A DNA stretch of 59,274 bases from SAR202 cluster bacterium (GTDB taxonomy: Bacteria; Chloroflexota; Dehalococcoidia; Lucifugimonadales; UBA826): positions 1 through 59,274 of the forward strand of contig JAKUTY010000009.1 of the NCBI GenBank assembly GCA_022447825.1, given 5' to 3'. The position numbers were made by a program, and so were the translations under genes. Under the pieces are notes generated by a model. The model was not told the DNA's origin, ran no database searches, and saw only the letters and a program-made list of their open reading frames with translations. The stretch's first letter is position 1. Each line of letters begins with the position of its first letter. Of this stretch, positions 1-10,333 are shown piece by piece.

Positions 1-1110
1 ATAACCACAGGTGAACTTAACCAAATTACTTCAGGTGATTGGCAAATTGATTCATTTGAAGGCTTTAACAAAGATACTAATGAATTATTTTTTACTGCTA
101 CTAAAGATTCAGAGCTTGAAAAACATCTTTACAGGATTAACAAAGAAGGTTTGATTGATTCTATTTCATCAAACAGATCAGGAATCCACAATGTAAAAAT
201 TAATTGTGATAAAAATGTTTATATTGATGTTAATCATGCATTATCCCAACAACCTCGAGTTGAGTTGCGAAATTTAAAAACTGACGAACTTATCAAAGAT
301 ATTTCACCAGATAAGGATGTGAGAATTGATGAATTTGGTTTAACTCCTCCAAAATTATTAAAAATTCCTCATAAAAAATCTGAATATTTAAATTCAGCAG
401 TATTTTACCCAGATAAAAACATATTCGGTGTAGGACCTTATCCTACAGTGGTTTATGTGTATGGTGGTCCTCATGTTCAACTTGTTACAAATAGTTGGGG
501 GTTAACTGCAAATTTACGACTACAATATTTAAAAGACCAAGGATTTTTAGTCGCTGTGGTTGATAATCATGGAAGTAATAGACGTGGAGTAAGTTTTGAA
601 TCATCTATTAAAAATAAGCTAGGCGAAATTGAAGTAAACGATCAAAAGTTAATGTTGGATTGGTTGATTGATGAAGGTTTAACTGATGAGGGTAGGGTAG
701 GGGTTTTTGGTTGGAGTTATGGTGGGTATATGACATTGATGTGTATGGCTAAATACCCTGAATTATTTAGAGTTGGTGCGGCAGGGGCCCCTGTAGTTAA
801 TTGGCAACTATATGATACTCATTACACAGAAAGATATTTAGGATTACTTGAAGAAAATTCTGAAAATTATGATTTATCAAATGTAACAAGTTATACAAAA
901 AATTTGGATGGAGAATTGATGATAATTCATGGAATGATAGACGAAAATGTTCATTTCACTCATTCTGCAGAATTGATTCAAAGTTTAATAGAAAATGATA
1001 AATCTTACGATTTGTTAGCTTTTCCTAAAGAGCGTCATATGCCTAGAGGACAATCCGATAGAGTGTATTTGGAAAAACGAATGATGGATTTTTTGGTTTC
1101 TAAAATTTAA
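1..1110 (+). CDS. S9 family prolyl oligopeptidase (DPP-IV type), 3' part only
   Basis: The reading frame is open from base 1, so the gene enters from the left and 369 C-terminal residues are present. The TTG at 151 is only an internal codon. The first 50 residues resemble the last blade of a DPP-IV N-terminal propeller, and the rest is an alpha/beta hydrolase. The nucleophile motif GWSYGG puts Ser near fragment residue 239. The acid is in HGMIDENVH (Asp about 314) and the His is in ERHMP (about 346), so the triad is complete. Such enzymes remove dipeptides or acyl-amino acids from peptide N-termini. Whether it is exported cannot be judged because the N-terminus is missing. No terminator is visible before the tRNA. 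Confidence 0.88.
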   Translation: MTTGELNQITSGDWQIDSFEGFNKDTNELFFTATKDSELEKHLYRINKEGLIDSISSNRSGIHNVKINCDKNVYIDVNHALSQQPRVELRNLKTDELIKDISPDKDVRIDEFGLTPPKLLKIPHKKSEYLNSAVFYPDKNIFGVGPYPTVVYVYGGPHVQLVTNSWGLTANLRLQYLKDQGFLVAVVDNHGSNRRGVSFESSIKNKLGEIEVNDQKLMLDWLIDEGLTDEGRVGVFGWSYGGYMTLMCMAKYPELFRVGAAGAPVVNWQLYDTHYTERYLGLLEENSENYDLSNVTSYTKNLDGELMIIHGMIDENVHFTHSAELIQSLIENDKSYDLLAFPKERHMPRGQSDRVYLEKRMMDFLVSKI

Positions 1111-1214
1111 TACATTTAGACATGTTTTAGATGGAAAACTGACTAATCAATAATCATGATTTCTTGGCAAAAACTATCAATACAGTTATGATGTTTGTCT
1201 GATCTTTTACTCAA

Positions 1215-1291
1215 GGGCGATTAGCTCAGTTGGTTAGAGCACCTGCTTTACACGCAGGGAGTCGGGGGTTCGAGTCCCTCATCGCCCACCA
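1215..1291 (+). tRNA. tRNA-Val (anticodon TAC)
   Basis: Full cloverleaf. The acceptor strands 1215-1221 and 1281-1287 pair perfectly. The anticodon stem CCTGC/GCAGG closes the loop TTTACAC, with TAC at 1249-1251. The T-loop GTTCGAGTC is normal. Discriminator A and an encoded CCA (1289-1291) follow. The stop codon of convergent dnaE begins only four bases further on. Confidence 0.95.
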
Positions 1292-1294
1292 TCA

Positions 1295-4200
1295 TTAAAA
1301 CATCTTGCTTTGAATAAGGACCGATCCGGAATCTCCAAGCATCTCACTTATTTTTGATTCCAATTCAGGTGATGCGTCAACTTTAACTATTGGCCAGTCC
1401 ATTGTTACATACGTATCTTGGGTTTCTATCTCAAATGTGACGTCATCATTTCCTGTGTTAGATAACAGAAGTTGTTTGAGATTTTCCATTAAGTTTTCAT
1501 CTGTATTAGAATCACCAGATTCTTTTAACTTTAACAATATGCCTTTTTTAGGAGTACTGTTTACGTGATTTGTAGCACCATTTAGTTCTATAGTTTTTTC
1601 TTCTTTGAGTTGATTATTATTTTGAATCTCTTCCATTGAATGTTTTTGTTTTCCTTTTAATAATTCATCTACGTTAAATTCAGAAGCATCAGAAACATTG
1701 ATAGTGTACTCATTGTCCCTCTCTCTAATGTTTCCTGAAATTTCTAATATGGATCCAGGTTTCCAAATGTTTTGAGTAGTTTTTAGCGTGTCTTCCCAAA
1801 CAACTGCTTCTACGCTACCGTCTATCATCTCCAACGTGATTATTTTGAATGGGCGATTGTCTCTAGTGAATCTATCTACAACAGTCGCAACTTGTCCTGC
1901 CATTTTTGCCCTTCCATTATTAGATGCTTGTTGAATTTGAGATAAGGAGATTTTTACCTTTGAATTTACCCTTGATAACAAGTTGGATAATTGATTGGCT
2001 GTTGAAACACTAATTCCCATGAGTTCAACTTCCCAAATTCTTTTTTGATGATCTGATGTTGACGCAAAAGGTAATTGTATGTCGGTAATTGGAGCATCAT
2101 CATTTTGATCTAGCATTTCAAACATTGTAGTTTGGGTAGAATTTCTTAGATTTGATTCTGCCTGCGCAATAGACAGGATTTTTTCTATTGCATCTAGCAT
2201 GCTAGTCCTGTCACCAAATTCATCAAATCCACCTGCCATTATCATGCATTCAAAAGCTTTGCGGTTAATACTCGATAAATCGCCATTTCTACACAAATCA
2301 CCTAGTGAAGAAAACCCATTATTTTCTTTTCTTGATTCGATTAGTTCATTGACTGCTTCTGCTCCAACATTTTTAATTGCACTTAACCCAAATCTAATAC
2401 TAGGATTATCTTTCCCTTGGTCTTCAATAGTAAATTTCGAATTACTTTTGTTAATATCTGGGGGCAAAATTTCAATACCCATTCTTCTACAATCTGCTAC
2501 AGCTGCTATTAAGCGATCTTTTTTATCTATATATGAATTCATGAAAGCGCACATATAATCTGATGGGAAATTTGCTTTCATATATGCTGTCCAATAAGAC
2601 ACTAGACCATAGCTGACACTGTGAGCTTTATTGAAAGCGTAACCCGCGAAAGGTTCAACAAGATCGAACACACTTGAAGCTAGTTGTTCTGAGTATCCTT
2701 TATCTATAGCACCACTGATAAATTTATCTTTTTCTTCAGCCATTATTTCCGGAACTTTTTTACCCATGGCTTTTCTTAAAATGTCAGCTTTACCTAATGT
2801 GTAGCCTGCAAATTCTCTTGCAATGTGTAAAACTTGATCTTGAAATACTATTACCCCATAAGTCTCTTCTAAAATATCTTTAAGTGCATCATGGATATAT
2901 GTGATTTGCCTTGTTCCATGTTTACCTTCAATAAAGGTAGAAATATGCTCCATAGGCCCAGGCCTAAATAATGCAATCATTGCTGCTACATCTCCAATAG
3001 ATGTAGGTTTTAACTCTTTAATATATCTAGTCATCCCAGAACTTTCTAATTGAAAGACTCCAACCGTTTCTCCTCTAGATAAAAGATCAAATGTTTCTTT
3101 GTCGTCTATAGGGATTTTTTGTAAAGTTAATTCAACACCATAGTTGTGTGATATTGAACGAAGAGATTCGTCTAAAACAGTTAAGTTCATCAGTCCCAAA
3201 AAGTCCATTTTTAGCAGCCCTAATGCAGCTACTGGCTCCATCGCATATTGGGTCATTACAGCTCCATCAGAATCTCCTCTAGATGTAAATTCTAGAGGTA
3301 CAACGTCGTTTAGAGGTTCTTTTGAAATGACAACTCCAGCAGCATGTAAGCTTTTATGCCTTGTAACTCCCTCCAATTGCCTTGCAGAATCTATAAGTTC
3401 TTTTGTTTCGTTATTTGATTGGTATGCATCTTTGAAATCTACACTTTCATTTAGAGACTCATCTAAAGTGATATTAAGTTTTTCAGGTATCATTTTTGCA
3501 ATTCGATCTACGTTTGGTAATGGAATTCCTAATGCTCTACCTGCATCTCTGATTGATTGCCTAGCGCCAAACCTTCCAAATGTAATTATATGAGCTACAT
3601 GTTCACGACCATATCTAGATGCACAATAATTTATGACTTCCTGTCTTCTATCATCTTGAAAATCCATATCTATATCAGGCATTTCTTTTCGTTCAAGATT
3701 TAGGAATCTTTCAAATACTAATTTATATTGCATTGGGTCAACATCTGTAACCCCTAAACAATATAGTACTAAGCTAGCTGCAGCACTTCCCCTCACAGTG
3801 AAAAAAATATTATTTTTTCTAACAAATAATGCAATATCCCAAACTACTAAAAAATAGTCAGGAAACTGAGTTTGTTTAATGACTTCCAATTCATATTTCA
3901 TTCTTTCTTCGTAAATAGGAGAGGGGTTATGAATTTTTTCTTGGTAGCCTTTCCAACAAAGACTTGTAAGATATTCATGTGAAGTCATGCCATCAGGAAC
4001 TTGGAATTCTGGTAATCGAACTTGAGTAAAATCTAAATTTAAATTACATTTTTCTGCAATCAACTCCGTGTTGTAAATTGCTTCAGGTAATTCTGTAAAT
4101 AGTTCTACCATCTCTTCGTGACTTCTAAGATGATAAGAAGGTTCTTCAAATCTCATTCTGTTGGGATCATGAATAGTGGTATTGGTTTGAATACACAAGA

Positions 4201-4849
4201 GTGCATCATGATCTTTGGCATGCTCTTCCATGACGTAATGTGAGTCATTTGTAGCAACTAATGGGATATTTAATTCTTTAGAAATTGATACTAAATTCTG
4301 ATTAATTTGAGGAAGTTCTGGAACATCACCATGTTCCATGATTTCGAGATAATAATCATCTTTGAAAATTTCCTTGTACCATGCGGCGGTATTTATTGCA
4401 TCAGTCATTCTTTCTTGGGTTGTTAACCAAGGAACTTCACCGCTTGGGCATCCAGATAAAATTATTAAGCCCTCAGAATATTTTTCTATTAATTCTCTGT
4501 CTGCTCTTGGTCTTCTATAATAACCTTCCAAATTTGCGTCGGTAATAAGCTTGACTAGGTTTTTATAACCTACATTGTTCTTCGCCAGTACAGTCATATG
4601 GTGTATTTTTTCTGATGGAGTTCTATCAAATCTACTCTTTTGAGCAACATAAATTTCACTACCAATGATGGGTTTAATCCCTGATTTTTTAGCTAATTGA
4701 AAGAAATCTACAGCACCATACATTCCTCCATGGTCTGTAATTGCTAGATTTTGCATGCCTAAATGTGCGGCTCGATCTACTAAAGGTTCTAGTCTGGATA
4801 ATCCATCTAGCATGCTGTATTCAGTATGGACATGAAGGTGTGTGAACAT
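1295..4849 (-). CDS. dnaE: DNA polymerase III alpha subunit
   Basis: Replicative polymerase of 1184 residues, a normal DnaE1 length. An N-terminal PHP domain (about 1-210) opens with a His-rich HxHxH stretch. It keeps TDH (39-40), GSE (65), SGC (134) and NDSH (202-204), so the metal-binding set looks complete, unlike the decayed PHP of E. coli. The polymerase catalytic motif PDIDMDF lies at 391-397. A helix-hairpin-helix region and an OB-fold (about 1000-1090) follow. An active PHP exonuclease is inference. The start has no Shine-Dalgarno sequence, and a TATAAT lies six bases upstream, so the mRNA may be leaderless. It is convergent with tRNA-Val. Confidence 0.97.
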   Translation of the reverse strand: MFTHLHVHTEYSMLDGLSRLEPLVDRAAHLGMQNLAITDHGGMYGAVDFFQLAKKSGIKPIIGSEIYVAQKSRFDRTPSEKIHHMTVLAKNNVGYKNLVKLITDANLEGYYRRPRADRELIEKYSEGLIILSGCPSGEVPWLTTQERMTDAINTAAWYKEIFKDDYYLEIMEHGDVPELPQINQNLVSISKELNIPLVATNDSHYVMEEHAKDHDALLCIQTNTTIHDPNRMRFEEPSYHLRSHEEMVELFTELPEAIYNTELIAEKCNLNLDFTQVRLPEFQVPDGMTSHEYLTSLCWKGYQEKIHNPSPIYEERMKYELEVIKQTQFPDYFLVVWDIALFVRKNNIFFTVRGSAAASLVLYCLGVTDVDPMQYKLVFERFLNLERKEMPDIDMDFQDDRRQEVINYCASRYGREHVAHIITFGRFGARQSIRDAGRALGIPLPNVDRIAKMIPEKLNITLDESLNESVDFKDAYQSNNETKELIDSARQLEGVTRHKSLHAAGVVISKEPLNDVVPLEFTSRGDSDGAVMTQYAMEPVAALGLLKMDFLGLMNLTVLDESLRSISHNYGVELTLQKIPIDDKETFDLLSRGETVGVFQLESSGMTRYIKELKPTSIGDVAAMIALFRPGPMEHISTFIEGKHGTRQITYIHDALKDILEETYGVIVFQDQVLHIAREFAGYTLGKADILRKAMGKKVPEIMAEEKDKFISGAIDKGYSEQLASSVFDLVEPFAGYAFNKAHSVSYGLVSYWTAYMKANFPSDYMCAFMNSYIDKKDRLIAAVADCRRMGIEILPPDINKSNSKFTIEDQGKDNPSIRFGLSAIKNVGAEAVNELIESRKENNGFSSLGDLCRNGDLSSINRKAFECMIMAGGFDEFGDRTSMLDAIEKILSIAQAESNLRNSTQTTMFEMLDQNDDAPITDIQLPFASTSDHQKRIWEVELMGISVSTANQLSNLLSRVNSKVKISLSQIQQASNNGRAKMAGQVATVVDRFTRDNRPFKIITLEMIDGSVEAVVWEDTLKTTQNIWKPGSILEISGNIRERDNEYTINVSDASEFNVDELLKGKQKHSMEEIQNNNQLKEEKTIELNGATNHVNSTPKKGILLKLKESGDSNTDENLMENLKQLLLSNTGNDDVTFEIETQDTYVTMDWPIVKVDASPELESKISEMLGDSGSVLIQSKMF

Positions 4850-4855
4850 ACTTGC

Positions 4856-4886
4856 ATTATAGTGGTATTAGTAGGTGATTTATCAA
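4856..4886 (-). promoter_or_regulatory. Putative dnaE promoter, possibly giving a leaderless mRNA
   Basis: On the minus strand TTGATA (4881-4886) and a perfect TATAAT (4856-4861) are separated by 19 bases. The -10 box ends six bases before the dnaE ATG, which would place transcription start at or next to the start codon. Confidence 0.45.
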
Positions 4887-4910
4887 GTTATTTTCAAGAT
4901 TTTTATTAAC

Positions 4911-4940
4911 AAAAAAAAAGGCTCCCAACGGGAGCCTTTT
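4911..4940 (-). terminator. Rho-independent terminator after groEL
   Basis: Perfect 11-bp stem (4916-4926 with 4930-4940), loop AAC. Nine A on the left flank become U9 on the minus-strand transcript, so it ends the groES-groEL mRNA strongly. Confidence 0.9.
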
Positions 4941-4963
4941 AATTTAACTTTTACTAAAGGTTT

Positions 4964-6595
<1,632 letters not shown>

Positions 6596-6601
6596 CTAAG
6601 C

Positions 6602-6892
6602 TTATTTTTTAAAAAGAATATCGTCTTCTCTGAGTACAAGGTATTCTGTGTCGCCTTCCTTATATTCAGTTCCAGCATATTTTGAGTAGATAACTGTGTC
6701 TCCAACTTGGATTTCCATTTCAACTCTTTTGCCATCGTCAGTAATTCTACCTGGTCCAACAGCTACTACATTACCTTCTTGAGGTTTTTCTTTTGCAGTG
6801 TCTGGAATATAAATTCCTCCAGCACTCATTTGTTCTTCACCCTCTAAAGGCTCAACTACAACTCGATTACCTAATGGTTTAAAACTAGCCAT
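6602..6892 (-). CDS. groES: Co-chaperonin GroES (10 kDa)
   Basis: Lid of the GroEL folding chamber. The 96 residues match the family length. The N-terminal [10 protein letters not shown] strand, the mobile loop around [13 protein letters not shown] and the C-terminal LREDDILF strand are clear. It is first in the groES-groEL operon, with AGGAGG just upstream of ATG. No CIRCE inverted repeat was found upstream, so HrcA control is not evident. Confidence 0.97.
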   Translation of the reverse strand: MASFKPLGNRVVVEPLEGEEQMSAGGIYIPDTAKEKPQEGNVVAVGPGRITDDGKRVEMEIQVGDTVIYSKYAGTEYKEGDTEYLVLREDDILFKK

Positions 6893-6988
6893 AGAAACAA
6901 TCCTCCTGTTTCATTAATTTATATAAAATTAAACTTCTAGTGATTAGTTCTGGAAATCAGAATTACCAAGCAAAAAAGTCCACTGTTT

Positions 6989-7016
6989 ATGGTATAACAG
7001 GAACGAAAATTGTCAA
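6989..7016 (-). promoter_or_regulatory. Putative groES-groEL promoter
   Basis: On the minus strand a consensus TTGACA (7011-7016) is followed after 16 bases by TACCAT (6989-6994), a 4/6 match to -10. It sits between the flavin reductase stop codon and groES, about 96 bases upstream of the start. Confidence 0.45.
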
Positions 7017-7030
7017 TATTTGGAACTTTT

Positions 7031-7501
7031 TTAAAAATTTACCCATTTACCTTGATAAAACATCAAAGGCTTTCCGTTATTTACGACTATTTCTGTGACT
7101 TCTCCTATAAAGATCGTATGATCACCTTCTGAGTGTGTACGCACTACGTTACAGTCCATGCTAGCTAAGGAATTAGATAAAAATGGAGAATTATTTTTGC
7201 TCATATAGAATTCAGATAAAATGTTTTCAGGTATTTCCTGGTTGCTTTTGGCAAAGAACTTACCTGTTTCTATTTGATCTTCTGACAATATGTTAATCGC
7301 ATATTTCATGTTTTTAGTAATAATTTTATGCGTTTGTGCTGAATGACCCACCGAAACCATAACTAACATAGGGTCTAATGAAATAGAAGCAATTCCATTC
7401 GCAGTCATTCCATGGATTTCGTTGTTATTTTGAATACTAGTAATAACTGAAACTCCTGTTGCAAAATTACTCCAAGCTTCTCTGAACAAATCAGATTGCA
7501 T
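7031..7501 (-). CDS. Flavin reductase domain protein (HpaC/HsaB-like)
   Basis: FMN-binding split-barrel reductase of 156 residues. The family segments WSNFATGVSVIT, GMTANGIASISLDP and NILSEDQ are visible. Members use NAD(P)H to reduce FMN or FAD for a partner flavin monooxygenase. The start at 7501 is preferred over the ATG at 7522 because GAGGAG lies six bases upstream. The gene is transcribed away from the catabolic operon at 7669. A group-D monooxygenase-like protein is encoded at 15245, so a two-component oxygenase is possible but not shown. Confidence 0.85.
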   Translation of the reverse strand: MQSDLFREAWSNFATGVSVITSIQNNNEIHGMTANGIASISLDPMLVMVSVGHSAQTHKIITKNMKYAINILSEDQIETGKFFAKSNQEIPENILSEFYMSKNNSPFLSNSLASMDCNVVRTHSEGDHTIFIGEVTEIVVNNGKPLMFYQGKWVNF

Positions 7502-7568
7502 AGTTATCTCCTCAACTAACATTAATACTTTTATCAGGGCGATTATAACGATTTATTAGTTTAAATTA

Positions 7569-7588
7569 ATAGCTATGTACATGATTTT
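7569..7588. promoter_or_regulatory. Candidate operator related to the palindrome at 21671
   Basis: This 20-base stretch around ATGTACAT matches 16 of 20 positions of the perfect palindrome at 21671-21690 (right half 9/10, left half 7/10). It lies 10 bases upstream of the -35 box of the acyl-CoA dehydrogenase operon. Confidence 0.35.
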
Positions 7589-7598
7589 ATGATTAAAA

Positions 7599-7628
7599 TT
7601 GACACTCATTCCTGAACCGAAATAAAAT
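7599..7628 (+). promoter_or_regulatory. Promoter of the catabolic operon
   Basis: Consensus TTGACA (7599-7604), 18-base spacer and TAAAAT (7623-7628, 5/6), about 40 bases before the first gene at 7669. Confidence 0.6.
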
Positions 7629-7668
7629 GACATTTGATTGCGAGTTCAAAACATTAAGGGAGTGTTAA

Positions 7669-7905
7669 ATGTCGACTAAAGCTTTTATATTGATAGAGAC
7701 TGGTGTAGGCAGTACTCAGTCTGCTTATGAGTCGTTAATTAACATGAATGATGTTGTCAGTGTCGATCTAGTAACTGGGCCATATGATTTGATAGCTATA
7801 ATTTCTTCTTCTGATCTTAATGCAGTTGGAGATTTGGTAACTAACCAAATTCATACAATATCAGGAATAGTCAGGACAGTTACATGTTTAGGCATTAAGG
7901 AATAA
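7669..7905 (+). CDS. Stand-alone Lrp/AsnC ligand-binding (RAM) domain protein
   Basis: A 78-residue protein consisting only of the RAM fold: an N-terminal AFILIETG strand, a central VVSVDLVTGPYDLIAII segment and a closing IVRTVTCLGI strand. In Lrp/AsnC regulators this domain binds amino acids and forms octamers. Here there is no helix-turn-helix, so it cannot bind DNA by itself. It is first in the operon, 41 bases before the first acyl-CoA dehydrogenase, preceded by GGGAG. It may sense a pathway metabolite or modulate another regulator, which is inference. Confidence 0.85.
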   Translation: MSTKAFILIETGVGSTQSAYESLINMNDVVSVDLVTGPYDLIAIISSSDLNAVGDLVTNQIHTISGIVRTVTCLGIKE

Positions 7906-7946
7906 ATGCTATCAACAACCTTATAGGTACAAAAAAGGGGAACTAA

Positions 7947-9116
7947 ATGAATTTCAGTTTAACTGACGGAGAGGCTACTTTTAGAGATGAGTTAAGATCT
8001 TGGCTACAATCAGAGTTAGGGGACAGAAATGAAGATGATGAAACTCCTGATGAAGCATGGGACTTTACACTCAAAATGAGAAAAAAGCTTGCTGATAAAG
8101 GTTGGCTGACTATGGCTTGGCCTGAAGAGTATGGTGGACAAGGGGCATCTCATATGATGCAAGTCATTTTTGCTGAAGAAATGTCTTATTTTCGAGCTCC
8201 GGGAAGAGATGTGTTTGGAACTAGAATGATGGCCCCTACATTAATGATTCATGGGACTGACGAACAGAAATCTGAATTTTTGCCACCTGTGTCTAGTGGA
8301 GAAGTTCAGTGGTGTCAGGGATATTCTGAACCTGAGTCGGGTTCTGACTTAGCTTCATTACAAACTAGAGCAGTAGAAGATGGCGATGATTTTATAATTA
8401 ATGGAACTAAAATTTGGACTTCTGGTGCTCATAGGGCAGATCACATAATGGTTCTCACTAGAACAGACCCTGATGCTCCTAAACATAGAGGAATAAGTTT
8501 TTTGTTGTGTGACATGAACACTCCTGGATTGACTGTTAATCCAATTATTAATATGGCGGGTGACCACAGTTTTAATATGGTAACTTTTGATAACGTTAGA
8601 GTTCCAAAGAAAAACTTAGTGGGAGAACAGAATCGTGGGTGGTATGTAGGTGCAACATTATTAGATTTCGAGAGATCTGGTGTAGATTACTCTGCTGGAT
8701 CTCGAAGAGTTTTGGAAGAACTAGTAGGCTACTCAAAAGAAAATTACAAAGATGGTAAATTACTATCTGAGGATGAAGTTACAAGAAACCGGCTAGCGGA
8801 TCTCGCAATTGAAATTGAAGTAAGTAGACTGATTTCTTACAATATTGCTTGGATGCAGGGTGCAGGATTAGTTCCTAATAAAGAATCTTCTATGGGTAAA
8901 GTTTTTGGAACTGAATTGCAACAACATGTTGGCTCTACTGGAATGCAAATGTTAGGATTGCACAGCCAATTAGAACCTGATTCAAAATACGCACCGTTAA
9001 GAGGCAGAATCGAGCATTGGCATTTAACAAATGTTTCTGAAACAATTGCAGCTGGTACTTCAGAAATACAACGAAATATTATTGCAACAAGAGGTCTTGG
9101 ATTACCTAGAGGATAA
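7947..9116 (+). CDS. Acyl-CoA dehydrogenase (FadE-like), copy 1
   Basis: Flavin-dependent alpha,beta-dehydrogenation of an acyl-CoA thioester. The 389 residues show the N-terminal helical domain, a middle barrel with GYSEPESGSDLASLQT (125-140) and NGTKIWTSGA, and a C-terminal helical domain ending AAGTSEIQRNIIA. The MCAD catalytic Glu position is Ala369. Glu242 in LDFERS aligns with the alternative catalytic Glu of isovaleryl-CoA dehydrogenase. The RTQFGRPI FAD-contact motif is missing. It is a close paralogue of the next gene (20-base gap). The substrate is unknown; steroid- or terpenoid-like acids are possible by analogy. Confidence 0.92.
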   Translation: MNFSLTDGEATFRDELRSWLQSELGDRNEDDETPDEAWDFTLKMRKKLADKGWLTMAWPEEYGGQGASHMMQVIFAEEMSYFRAPGRDVFGTRMMAPTLMIHGTDEQKSEFLPPVSSGEVQWCQGYSEPESGSDLASLQTRAVEDGDDFIINGTKIWTSGAHRADHIMVLTRTDPDAPKHRGISFLLCDMNTPGLTVNPIINMAGDHSFNMVTFDNVRVPKKNLVGEQNRGWYVGATLLDFERSGVDYSAGSRRVLEELVGYSKENYKDGKLLSEDEVTRNRLADLAIEIEVSRLISYNIAWMQGAGLVPNKESSMGKVFGTELQQHVGSTGMQMLGLHSQLEPDSKYAPLRGRIEHWHLTNVSETIAAGTSEIQRNIIATRGLGLPRG

Positions 9117-9136
9117 ATCAGAAAACGGAGATAAAT

Positions 9137-10312
9137 ATGGATTTTAAATTTGAAAATGAAGATGAAAAATTTAGAGAAGAAGTAATTGATTTTATTGATA
9201 AAGAGCTCCCTTGGGATTGGAGAAATTTGGATTTAGATGCTGAAGATGATGATGACAAAATATTAGTTCGTCAGTTTAAGAAAAAGCTGGGCGAAAAAGG
9301 ATGGCTAACTATGGCTTGGCCAGAAGAATATGGTGGTCAAGCTGCATCTCACATGAGGCAAGTCGTTTTTAATGAAGAAATGGCTTACAGAGGAATTCCG
9401 GTAGGTGATGCAGGGATTAGAATGGTTGGTCCAATTTTGATGTTATATGGAACTGATGAGCAAAAAAAACAATTTCTACCTCAAATTGCAGGCGCAGAAA
9501 TTAACTGGTCTCAAGGATATTCTGAACCTGATTCCGGTTCAGATTTGGCATCTCTTCAGACTAGAGCTGTTGAAGATGGAGACGATTTTGTTGTTTCTGG
9601 ATCTAAAATATGGAACTCGGCTCATGCTGATTCGGATTGGATGTTTATGTTAGTTCGAACTAATCCTGATGCTCCAAAACATAGAGGGATAAGTTTTGTG
9701 TTGACAGAATTAGAAGGAACTGAAGGAGTCACTATTGAGAAAATTCCTATGATGTGGAATGCATATAGAGGCTTAGCAACATTTAGTGATGTCAGAATTC
9801 CTAAGAAAAATCTGGTAGGTGAACAAGATCGAGGTTGGTACGTAGGTGCAGCTCTTTTAGATTTTGAGAGATCAGGAGTAGATAGACCTGCAAAAGCTAA
9901 AAAAGTTTTGGAAGATTTAGTCCAATTCTGTAAAACTCACCAAAAGAATGGAAGATTACTATCTGAAGATCCAATTATTAGAAGAGAATTAGCTGATTTA
10001 GCAGTACAAATCGAAACTACTAGATTAATGTGCTACAACGTTGCTTGGATGCAAAGTAAAGATTTGATTCCAAACATGGAAGCCTCTATCACTAAAGCTT
10101 ATGGAACTGAAATGATCAATCGATTATATGGATTAGGAGTGAAGATTATGGGGATTCATGGACAATTAGAACCTGAATCTAAATGGGCACCATTAGCAGG
10201 TAGAATCGAAAATGCTTGGTTAAGATCATTCGGAGGAATGGTTGCAGCAGGAACATCTGAAATACAACGAAGTGTAATTGCTACTCGAGGATTAGGACTT
10301 CCTAGAGGTTAA
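9137..10312 (+). CDS. Acyl-CoA dehydrogenase (FadE-like), copy 2
   Basis: 391 residues and clearly a tandem paralogue of the preceding gene. The shared stretches are GEKGWLTMAWPEEYGG, GYSEPDSGSDLASLQT, GEQDRGWYVGA and the C-terminal TSEIQR-IATRGLGLPRG. The MCAD Glu site is Ala371, and Glu244 in LDFERS is the likely base. Like copy 1 it lacks the RTQFGRPI motif. Conserved active-site features in both copies suggest that both are working enzymes or subunits, not one decaying duplicate. A good Shine-Dalgarno (ACGGAG) precedes it, and the next acyl-CoA dehydrogenase follows after 21 bases. Confidence 0.92.
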   Translation: MDFKFENEDEKFREEVIDFIDKELPWDWRNLDLDAEDDDDKILVRQFKKKLGEKGWLTMAWPEEYGGQAASHMRQVVFNEEMAYRGIPVGDAGIRMVGPILMLYGTDEQKKQFLPQIAGAEINWSQGYSEPDSGSDLASLQTRAVEDGDDFVVSGSKIWNSAHADSDWMFMLVRTNPDAPKHRGISFVLTELEGTEGVTIEKIPMMWNAYRGLATFSDVRIPKKNLVGEQDRGWYVGAALLDFERSGVDRPAKAKKVLEDLVQFCKTHQKNGRLLSEDPIIRRELADLAVQIETTRLMCYNVAWMQSKDLIPNMEASITKAYGTEMINRLYGLGVKIMGIHGQLEPESKWAPLAGRIENAWLRSFGGMVAAGTSEIQRSVIATRGLGLPRG

Positions 10313-10333
10313 TTCACACACAAGGAGAAAAAA

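Noticed and set aside
151-1110. TTG at 151 as the start of the peptidase
   Set aside because: The frame is open to base 1 and the upstream 50 residues fit the DPP-IV propeller, so the gene is truncated by the window edge.
2199-3593. Long plus-strand frames opposite dnaE
   Set aside because: They mirror the codon structure of dnaE, have no ribosome sites and no recognisable protein pattern.
6893-7030. CIRCE element upstream of groES
   Set aside because: No TTAGCACTC-N9-GAGTGCTAA-like repeat is present.
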